Shown here piece after piece: positions 37,301 to 46,700 of a stretch of 64,000 bases of DNA. The translations under genes and the position numbers were made by a program. This DNA is from Branchiostoma belcheri (lineage: Eukaryota > Chordata > Leptocardii > Amphioxiformes > Branchiostomatidae). Below the pieces are notes generated by a model. It saw only the letters and a list, made by a program, of their open reading frames with translations, was not told the DNA's origin and did not search any database. The stretch's first letter is position 1; every line of letters begins with the position of its first letter. The stretch is taken from positions 333,501 to 397,500 of the forward strand of contig NW_017804254.1 in the NCBI RefSeq assembly GCF_001625305.1, given 5' to 3'.

Positions 37301-37513
37301 AGTCCCCACATCTAACTGTGTATGTAGTAGAGCTATAATATGACAGATGAGAATCCATCCCTAACCTTCCAGATATCTTCTTTCCTGTCTCTCCAGGATG
37401 CGAAGAAGAAGCGAGGACGGCGATCAGAGGCACCAGCGGCCGCCAGGCCTGCTGAACAGACGCGCTACAACCTGCGACGACGGTCCACCCAACCGGGCGC
37501 GTACGCACAATAA
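31347..37513 (+). CDS. elovl1/7-like: Fatty-acid elongase, ELOVL1/7-like; 8 coding exons
   Basis: Exons: 31347-31404 (exon acceptor at 31335), 32285-32472, 33054-33137, 33587-33643, 33861-33975, 34221-34348, 35069-35212, 37397-37513. The sum is 891 nt (296 residues) with all frames closing. Family hallmarks are [23 protein letters not shown], the histidine box HVYHH with [20 protein letters not shown] and [13 protein letters not shown]. It is an ER membrane condensing enzyme of fatty-acid chain extension. The start MAAVVERL follows a good Kozak context (CACCATGG). Intron phases match those of the neighbouring elongase, but this gene has one more intron, after LIDT. The C-terminal exon is basic ([14 protein letters not shown]) and lacks a KKxx ER-retrieval end. 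Class assignment rests on eye comparison only; family membership is certain. Confidence 0.92.
31678..32211. mobile_element. MITE with 33-bp inverted ends
   Basis: Left end AGTCTCTACCAGACTCC, followed by TTTACAGGTTGAATAA; the right end is its inverted copy with three or four changes. Inside is a second, nested inverted pair, AGGCTTTTAGCTAGG / CCTAGCTAAAAGCCT (about 31761-32128), with GGGCGTCC boxes. The same termini recur at 46967-47169. It lies in intron 1 of the plus-strand elongase. Confidence 0.8.
32655..32942 (-). mobile_element. 5'-truncated LINE 3' end with target duplication
   Basis: The minus strand encodes a 92-residue open tail containing [33 protein letters not shown] and the final VGEED stop. 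This is the conserved C-terminal tail of many non-LTR reverse transcriptases. The 11-bp direct repeats CCTACCATACA at 32644-32654 and 32943-32953 are its target duplication, and a GTAA-repeat tail (TAAGTAAGTAAG) lies at the 3' end. The frame is still intact, so the insertion is probably recent. It sits in intron 2 of the plus-strand elongase. Confidence 0.9.
33181..33420. repeat. Dispersed repeat shared with 60345-60600
   Basis: The order GAAGGTTATGTTTT, GTGTGTGTGT, AAGGCT.AGATGGATT, TTGGTAGGTCTTCATGAGA, GATTTTGGGCCCCC, GGTACTGCA and GGTTTTGATAT is common to both loci. This copy is a fragment of the element that is longer at 60.3-62.5 kb. It lies in intron 3 of the plus-strand elongase. Confidence 0.75.
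34691..34984. mobile_element. hAT-like MITE copy, GGTGCAC family
   Basis: Begins GGGCTGGAAATACTGGGTGCA and ends AATGAATTTCGAGCC, with GGTGCACC boxes inside. It is a relative of 12291-12580 of nearly the same length (about 290 bp). It lies in intron 6 of the plus-strand elongase. Confidence 0.65.
36426..36631. mobile_element. 206-bp MITE with TACTGTAAATC termini
   Basis: Perfect inverted ends TACTGTAAATCACTTTATAT at 36426 and its reverse complement ending at 36631. The outermost TA could be a Tc1/mariner-type target duplication. Inside are GCGAATTATT and GACCGCGAAAACGCAAATAT. It lies in the last intron of the plus-strand elongase. Confidence 0.85.
37117..37248. repeat. 18-bp minisatellite, about 7 copies
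   Basis: The unit is GTACATGTAGGCTTATGT, nearly perfect, with the palindrome TACATGTA in each unit. The length is divisible by three, so several frames stay open on both strands; none is a gene. It lies in the last intron of the plus-strand elongase, 150 bases before the last exon. Confidence 0.95.
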
Positions 37514-38215
37514 CGCGGACCACTCTACAGACAACTCCAAATTACGTAGGCAGCTATCAGTGCAAAATGTCAAACTATCGTGATTTTTGTGTGGTGTGTC
37601 TTCGATACTTAAGTCACCACTTTTTTTTTTCCGAATTACTAGATTGTCTTTTGAACTTCATATGAAATTCCTCTGTTGTCTCAAAGCATTTCAGCTTTGA
37701 AGAAAGTAGAATATATTTATGATAAATGTGTGGAAGAGACGCTATGTCTGATTTTCTGTTTAGGTACCTGATACTACATGTAGGTGCCATACCACATCAG
37801 AATTGTATATTGACAGAGCCGTGTCCTAACAAGTTTTTCAGAATTAGTGAAAAGTCTCTACAAATATCATATCATCACTGATTCAGCTGGTCTTAACATC
37901 TGTTGTGTTCTTATCATATTTTTTTGTCATTTTTTTGTTTCTTCCATATTTAATCTGTATACTTTTTAGATGTCCTACTTGTCTTTGTGTCTGAATGGAA
38001 CAGACTGTACCTTCATGGCCATGTTGTCATGTTTTGGTAATATCGAAAAATATTTTACATGGTATAGATGGAAATGTGTATAGATATAACATTTGTAGAT
38101 GTAGCAAGTGTTGGTGTGAGTGTTATAATTGTAAACAGGAGTCCTGATTTACATGATTTATTTTTTACTGTCACATATAGTGTGTTTTCATAATGAATGA
38201 ATGTACAACGTATCT

Positions 38216-38492
38216 TACGCCAAAAAACAGTTACTCAAGCAACTGGATATGATTTTGAAAACGTCAGACGTTTCAGCTAGTATCCACTAGCTTTCGTCAG
38301 TGACTGAGAGACCAGAGCAGGTTTATAAGCACAACCTATTGATTGATATGTAAATAAAGTGAAGACAAATTTTTTGGAAGTCGAAAAAGGAACAAAAGTC
38401 AGACAAGTCAAGACAAGATGATGCAAATCCAGTTGCTTGAGTAACTGTTTTTTGGCGTATCATATTGCCTGGATGTCTAACCTTCATCGACG
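38216..38492 (-). mobile_element. Inverted-end element carrying a hammerhead-like motif
   Basis: TACGCCAAAAAACAGTTACT at 38216 is repeated as its reverse complement ending at 38459; homology continues inward as CAAGCAACTGGAT. The flanks GTACAACGTATCTT (38202-38215) and GTACAATGTATCTT (about 38493-38506) differ by one base and may be a target duplication. Half-copies lie at about 11230-11415 and 46415-46455. A ribozyme inside inverted terminal repeats fits a Penelope-like or related retroelement remnant, but no reverse transcriptase is present. Confidence 0.6.
38263..38304 (-). ncRNA. Hammerhead ribozyme-like motif (copy 2)
   Basis: Read on the minus strand: GTCA, CTGACGA, A, stem II AGCTAGT - GGAT - ACTAGCT, GAAA, CGTC, TGAC. 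It has the same 42-nt architecture as copy 1 at 11276-11317. In stem II the second base pair is C-G here and G-C there, so pairing is kept while sequence changes. Core residues are intact. Confidence 0.6.
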
Positions 38493-40289
38493 TACAATGT
38501 ATCTTGCTTGTTGGTACATACTTTTTATCACACAAATTGCTCATCAGGATACAAATTCAGGATGACAACTTCTTATATATTGATTAATGTGTTTTCGGTT
38601 TTAACAACATCTCTACGATGATGTAGTTCCCTTTACCAACTGTAGATTTACAGTGTGTCATTATTATACTGTCAATGGTGTGTTGCTTGTTTTCTTAGTA
38701 CACTGTAATTAAAAAGCAGTTACTCAATAAGACCAATGACAAAGTCTTGGACCAAACAGTTGACCCATTCAATTCAAGATGTCAACAAACTCACATACCT
38801 TCAGTAATGTGAACACGGTTTCCAGCATTAAGTAGAAAATTAATTACAATATGCCAGAAATCACAATGATTATTCAGAACGTGACACATTTTACTGCTAG
38901 CCTGTTAGACAATGCAAATTTTGTAGCCAATGGCTCAGCAATCTGTATGTGCCATGTTGATACATGAAGTTGACCATGTATGTAGATTAATGTGCCATTT
39001 CCCTCAACTGTACTACAATGGCAAGAATCACTGTCAAATAGGTTTCTAGACAATACTGTCATATTCAGAAGTGCGTCCAGTTTCCAATAATGTTTCTATG
39101 AGAAATGTCTTCAGTCTTGTCTTGAGAAATGAACTTTTAATGTGGTTGACTGCTCTTTGTCAAATGTAATGTAATCTCTGCTGGTTTTAGTTTGGCTTGT
39201 AAACTGGCAGCATATCAGAGGAAAGGGTGTTTTGTGTGTGTTTGCTAGTGCAGGTCAAAGCATTATATTTGTTGATGTGAGGGTCGACTTTATATGAAAC
39301 AAAATTGTGAATTTTTGTTTTCTGCTTTCGAAGAGTTTGTAAATAGAGTTTGATTCAATGACTTGCTTTCTAAAGGTCTCTGTCTATTTTTGATCCGTTG
39401 CTCTATGTTGAGAACAAAATTCCCTGCTTATACACAGGAACAAGGCATTTGAATGTTTAACAAGAATGTTCATGCAATTCACTCACCCAGTTCTTCTCTA
39501 CCCCCCCTCCCAAAATAAGTACAATGTATCTTCCATCCTCCCTTCTATTTGAGCATACAATTCCTGCATACATATACATATATGTAGACACTGCACAATC
39601 ATTGTTCTTTTGACATTTTCAATTCATACAAAAACGTAGTCAATCTTTTATATACTTTCTGACTAGTTTGTGGAAGATAATTAATTACTCAGAAGAAATC
39701 CAGAGGTAGATTGGTGCATTTACAAGTAGCAATTTTAAGTCAAAACCTTTTACATTATTTACAATTTCCTTGATATGTATATGAATAGCCACAATCTCTT
39801 CACCTGGTTAATCTTCAGAAATACATAATTATACAAACTTATTATATAGTATGATGCTAAACTTTATTCCAACACAAGGATTAAAGACTTGCAAGTTTTA
39901 GACTTACTGTTAATTCCCGCAGGTCTAGTGATATTGGCTGCAAATTTTTAATACTATACTGTAGAGGAATTTGTAACATGTTCACAACGTTGTGGTCTTA
40001 ATGTCTGTTGGGTCCACAAATGGAAGGATGACTTTACTTGGGTTGCACAACTTCTCCATGGGCTGTATCTGTGGTATGCTAGGTGCTGGGCATGAACAAG
40101 GGATATTACACATGCATCAGTATGTAGAAAGAACTTCAGGATTTGTTTGCATGAAATTTTCTTGTAAGAAATCTGTTACAACCTTTCATTAGAATATTGT
40201 GCTAAGGTGTTTTCTTGCGTGATACAAAACATGTATCGAACATTGTTGAAGTAAAAATGTGAGTTTTCTATGTTCGCAGTCTACACAGC

Positions 40290-40740
40290 ACATACACATG
40301 TGCACATATATAACGTTACATATATACACAGTGTCACTTACATACATACCGTAACATACACTGTCTGGTGTACAAAGACACACACACATACATGTACATG
40401 TGCATACATACACTGTCGGGTATACACAGACACACATACATACATACACTGCCGGGTGTACACAGATACACACACATAAATATACTGTCAGGTGTATACC
40501 GACACACAAACATACATACATACAATTACTGTGTCAGGTGTACACAGACAGACACACATACATGTACATACACTGTATATGTATATGCACATACATACAT
40601 ACATACATACATACACTGTCAGGTGTACACAGACGCATACATACATACAGGTCTACACACAGACTCATACATACACAAGTGTATACACACACACACACAC
40701 ATACATGGATGCACAGACACACAGACGTGTACGTGTATAC
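40290..40740. repeat. CATA/CA-rich tandem repeat
   Basis: Imperfect units of about 60 bases built from ACACATACATACA and CTGTCAGGTGTACACAGAC. It ends 8 bases before the stop codon of the minus-strand Gla-domain gene, so it would fall in that gene's 3' untranslated region or just past it. The long frames across it are low-complexity artefacts. Confidence 0.92.
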
Positions 40741-40747
40741 TAGAGCA

Positions 40748-43700
40748 CTATTCACCTGTAGTAGGAGCCACTTTCTGTCTGAACACCCCTTTGGCCACCA
40801 GCAGACATACAATGACCAGGACCAGTACTCCAACCACTGATGACCCACCGGCTATCAGTAACCAGTAACCTTTATCCCCTGCCAGACAACACAACAAGAA
40901 AAATGTTATAACAGAAAAAAATCATCACTTTCTGGATTAATGTTACCATTTCCTAACCCTCCAACTTAACTGGCCTTTCTTCAGAACTTAAACAATACAA
41001 GTTGCATTGAAATCTGCGCATTTTATATTCACATGTAAGGCCCATGCTTCTTATTACTTTTCTTCAAATCATGCACTTAAACAGATAAAAAGATGATATC
41101 ACACTTACCAGGTAGTTTGTCCACAATTACCTGTAAAGGCAAAACATGTCTTTGAATGTTTCTTTTTTCATAGTTTTGTAAGCAGGAACAAAATGAAAAT
41201 GTGTGTTTTGACTAATGTAATACTTTTTATTGCCACATATCAGTCCTTCCATAACGAAGTTCTATTTTCGTAATTATATTAGTCTCAATCCGGGCGCTGT
41301 TTTAAAATTCTAATCCATTCAGCAGTTTCAAGTGTCATTTTCTACAATTTCTTACCTGCCGTTCATCTGTGGTCCGCAGCATGGCGTTGTTGGTCACAGT
41401 CAGTGTGACGTTGTACGCTTCATCGGCGAGTAAGCCGACCGACAGGTTCATCTCCCTGACGTTAATGTCGATGGTGTAATTCCAGAAGAAACAGTCGCTG
41501 TCCTTGGGAATGCAGTAACACCGTGATTCTTCGCACTCCTGTTGTGGGATTTAAAAAATGTAACTTTGACGTCCAAATGTCTGTATTAAAACTAACGATG
41601 GAAGATGGCGATGTTTTCTTTTTTTTTTCTTTAGGCGGTCACAAATTCTGACAACTTCTCATCCTTGCGCGAGTGTGTGCCGATCGTGTACGATCGTCTT
41701 TTAGAAAGTCTGGACCGTCAGTAAATGTTACCATCTCTCTTTCCATCCTTTTACTCGAAAATCTTTCAAAAGGAATAACATTTACGGTTGTGACTGGTAT
41801 CTTCATAACTGCGGCCGTTTTCATGTATTATGAAGGTATTTTTGCGCACCGAAATCACGCCAATGTACACAAACTAGACACGGTTTTCAGATCACTAAGG
41901 CACGAGTATCCGAAACCTACAAAAGGGAAGCTAGGCTGCTACATCACTCTATGATGTCAAAGGAATTGTGGAGTAACGTTATAGATACGTGTTATGTAGT
42001 TGACTTACTTCTGCGGTTTGAAACACCATCCGTCCTTCTCCATGTATAAGAAGAGGTCTGGTGGTGTCCTGCAGCGTCCAGTGCACATCGAAAACTCCAC
42101 TATGAAGATCGTGTGCTTGAACGTGAACTCTGAAGCAAAAAAAGAATCAAATTTAAATGAGGATAGTATGTGTGTCATTGCTGTGTTTTTGATCGTAAAG
42201 AATACCTTTCTCAAAAGCAATGACACTTTCATGCTATGACTACATGTATGTAGAACCATTGCAACATATACTAAGGCGGTTAACGCTCCGTGTATATATC
42301 AATAAACACTTTGGGAGACCAGAGTCATCGTGATATGGGACTGTTATTATTATATTTTACTGCAAACAAAAGAAGAATTTCTACTTCTACTCATATATTT
42401 TTGCCCAATCATCAAAAGAATCAAAGTACTACATGGATTAACTTTGAAATCGAAACAAGCAATGCCAGGATGAAGGATGTAAAACAAGGGTATTAGAATA
42501 AGACATATATAAGCTACATATATAAGATACAAGGATACGTCATAGATGTGTATAGATGGCGTTCAGCACCAAGGACAGGAATGTTTGCATGTGTGTCTGT
42601 GTGAATGGCGTTCAGCACCAAGGACATGAATGTTTGCATGTGTGTCTGTATAGATGGCGTTTAGCACCAAGGACAGGAATGTTTGCATGTGAGTCTGTGT
42701 GGATGGTGTTCAGCACCAAGGACAGGAATTTTGGCATGTGTTCTGTGTGGATGGCGTTCAGCACCAAGGACAGGAATGTTTGCATGTGTGTCTGTGTGAA
42801 TGGCGTTCAGCACCAAGGACAGGTATTCATCTCACTTGAGGAAGTCTATCTTGTCAGTCCAGTTCACTGCAAATGTGACGTTTCCCAAAACAGGCGGAGT
42901 CGAGTCAACGTGAATGGTGACGTCATCTTCGGCCACGTCACCCATGACGTCAATGGCGCGAACCCAAAAGCGAACTGTGTCGCCGTCTTCACGTGAAATC
43001 TCAAAATCTTGTTTTTCTACCTGTAAAATATATTGCGTGAATGCACTTATGTGTGCGTGTGAAGCAGTGTATTGTTTCTATTCCAACATTCATCCCAATC
43101 TTTAAAGCTTTGTATGTATTTATATGTAATATTCCTTTAATAAACGAAAAAAAATCACAATACATCAGACGACGGCACACTCAAGTTTTTCAAACTTATT
43201 TTCATGCCGCTACCAACGCAGACAAACGCACGGACAACAGTCATACGCATTTTAAAGTTAAATGGGGGAAATTCCTGTAAAGTGCCTTTCCCAAGAGCAC
43301 AGGATCGGTTGCATGGCAGGGTTCGAACCCGGGACCTCTTGGTTCCGCGGCAAACACTCTACCGTTACGCCACACGACCCTACACCCAGTGTATTTTTAA
43401 AGAACAAAATGTAATGTTTTTATCAACACAGACTGTCCATGTCATTATGAAATCGTTGAATTTAAAGCTTCTTGTGGGAAAGAAAAATACCGACGCATTT
43501 AGCATCGTAACAATCGTTACCATGACGTTTTCCCAGCCCCCGGCCGGCCGGGTCAGACTCCGCCCTCCCTGCTGATCCCCGCCCCAGGCCGTCTGGAACA
43601 ACACGATCCCATGGACGTTTGGGATCGCCTCACGTGACCTGGTCATCGGGGGTTGGCCTGACAACAATCAGAAAGCTAATCAATATTTCCATTTGATATA

Positions 43701-46700
43701 TCGGTGATATATACGTTATATCACACGTGACATATATGATTCTTAATCTTATGTATCTGCTGTATACCCTTTGACAGAATTAGCATAATAAGCGTTAGTA
43801 CAATTCAAGTTACCAAGGTGAACACTTATTTAAGTCACACAATGTCATCACACTCACCCCACCCAATTTATTCCCTCGACAAGCTTTATAACACTCTTGT
43901 TCTGCTTACCAGATGTTTCCTCATAGTCAGTTGAGATGTTACTTGGATGTGCCACTATGGCGCCGAGGAAGTTGTTGTCACGGTGTAGCTTGTTGAAGAA
44001 GTGCCCGGCCCATGTCAACTGGAGCTGATACGATGGAGCAATCATAACAGGTTGGACAATAAAAACTAAACAGTTAAATATTGGACAGTTAAAACTTTTG
44101 ATTTCAACAATAACAGATCTAGTAGTTCTAGACGAGTAATTTTTTTATTTCAACTTTATTCTAGCTGCTTTATTTCTTTACTTGGCTTTTCTATTGACAA
44201 AACTTTGTCACCTTTGTGTCATTGTTGCTACCGTCGTGTAAGTTGGTTTGCCACAGCCAGCCTGTGTCGTTTGCTGCTGACGTCACGAGGAGGGGGAAGG
44301 TCCCGGATGTGTCTATCTCCACCGTGCTGTTGTCGTCGAAAATCAGAAACCTTTGCGCCGTGATGACGTTCCCAACACCGGGACCTGTACTGTCCTCCAC
44401 AGTCAGTGTCACCGAGTACACACCTGATCATGTTGGACAAGAGATGCGATGAGGAAGAATGCCTCTTAAGAACATTTTCCTTTCAACGCTAGCTACGCAT
44501 CATTAATAGCATACATAAACGTTATCATCATTGAAGATGTAGTCCATTTTGTCTTGGATCAGAACAGCATAATGACGACGTACAGGCCGGGTGTTAGTAG
44601 TACATACGTTACTACATTTTCTTGTCGTCAGCTTTGTTTTTTTTCAGACTTTGCCAATATATCGAGTTTTGGGTACCACAGAATTGTCCGAGCAATATAT
44701 CATCATGCTAACATATTACACGTAATTTGGAGAAGATTTCGTGACACTTACCTGGTTCGGTAATGGTGACGTCCACCTGTTCGGTGTCGGCTCCAACACT
44801 TCCGTTGAGTGGATACACTACGTCGCCGTCTACGTCAGTGACGTTCCCGCTATTTGTGACGTTCCGTCCGTCCACAGACGAATTTGTGCCCGTCGAATTG
44901 CGACCAACGCTCATGTCCGTTCCATTAGTCGACCCTGAGGTAGTGTTGGTGTTCTCTCCCTGTGTTGTGATGTTTGCTGTACTGTTTCCGTTCGCTACTC
45001 CGGCCTCTCTGATGCGCCTCCTGTTTACCTGCGGTGTGCTAGTGGTAGCGTTCTCCCTGGCAGTGCCATTTATCGGTGTACTAGTGGTAGCGTTCTCAGT
45101 GCCGGTGCCGTTTATTGCTGTGTCATTGCCTCCCACGTCGGTGCAGTTTCCCCACGTGATGTTACCTTCTCTCGTCCCATTCAGACCCGCCTCACTTGTC
45201 CCGTTCTCGGTACCGTTTAGACCGAGCACACACGGCCCGGCAGTCCGGTTGGGACGTACCGCGCTCTCCTGTTGGCACTCCCGCTCCTGGCCCGGCATCC
45301 CCAGCCCATCTCCGCACGGCCGCAGCCGGACGATGTCGTACGTGTACGTCCGGATACCGGAGTCGTCGTCATGCCAACCGGACCAGCGGAGGCGAATCGT
45401 GCCCTGGAACAAAACAGTACACATGTAGTCAAATGTGAATTTACAATTTTTATGTACGAGGATGGTGGTGCTGGTTATATTGGACGATAGAAATGTTCAG
45501 GTTCATCGGTAGTTTGTCCGCCATCCGATAAGACTAATTATGGGTTCACCACACCACGAAGTGGTGGTGAACCCATATTGCTTTTTCTGATGTTTCTTCT
45601 CCTCCTTCTCCTCCTTCTCCTCCTTCTTCTCCTGCCATTTTTTAAATGGATTCAGCTTCTTCATTTTAGGGCCTAAGGTCCTGAAATTTGGTATGGAGGT
45701 ACAGTGGTCAAATTTTAAATTTTTGTGATACAGGCTTTTAGAATGGTTTTATTTGAGTTTTTTGGCTGTGTTATAGCAAATGTATTACTGTGTTAGTCTG
45801 CCGTGTGTTAGTCTGCCGTGTTTACCACGTCTGGGCATGAGTCATCACAATGGAATGCAGGGCATCAACCAATAGGCATGCAGCTTTCCTCTATACTTCT
45901 TGCTGATTGGCTGTTGGGATTTAACTTGATTAACACCTGCACAGAGCATTTCCACCTGCACAGAGCATTTCTTGCTGATTGGCTGTTGGGATTTAACTTG
46001 ATTAACACCTGCACAGAGCATTTCCATACTGACAGTATGTCTTTATTCAAGTGTTTTGGTAGGTATTTCAAGCTTTTCTGCTCCAGCATTGGAATGCGGG
46101 GCATGAACGTTTTTTTTTTTTTTGTAAAATCAACAGTTTGCATTATGCAATTAAAAATCCTAACCAATAAAGTAGGGAATAGCTATCCAACTGTTGTTTT
46201 AGTTGTATGTTACTTCATATTATAGTTATATCAATGTAAATCATTGTTTTCCCTTGTGTTTCTCATTCGTTCCCTGCCATGTGGTAAAATGTGGTGAACC
46301 CATCGCTGTATTTGCTCCAAAGCAAATATTGGCCTTTCTAGTTTGATTTAGCATTCTGCAAGTATGCGAGGGAGTTGTGGTGCTACTTGTGCGTCTGATG
46401 ACATTTCCTTGTGTATCTTATATCACCTGGGTGACTAACGTTCATTGACGTAAGCAAGAGAGAGTTCCCTCTGTCCAAATCAATCTTTGAAGCAACATCC
46501 AAACATCCAACGGCTTAAGCTCAATCACAAAGCAAAGTTTGTCGTCACGGGCCACTGTTGCTGCGATAGATGATTTTAGGAGGCTTTCTCAATTGGTTAA
46601 ATTGAAGCTTCACTTTAAATGGTACAAACACAAAGATAGTACATTTTTCGATAACACCACCTACATTTCTGGTTACAGCCGGCCCCCTGTCGAGCATGTT

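Noticed and set aside
37069..37338. Open frames on both strands with a six-residue repeat
   Set aside because: Produced by the 18-bp minisatellite; both strands are open for the same reason.
40270..40868. Plus-strand frames rich in His/Thr/Tyr
   Set aside because: Low-complexity translation of the CATA/CA repeat, with overlapping open frames in several registers.
43308..43380. Functional tRNA gene on the minus strand
   Set aside because: The boxes are good, but the acceptor stem does not close and a SINE body follows directly.
44763..45428. 221-residue plus-strand frame
   Set aside because: It is the antisense shadow of exon 12 of the Gla-domain gene, whose own frame joins correctly to its neighbours.
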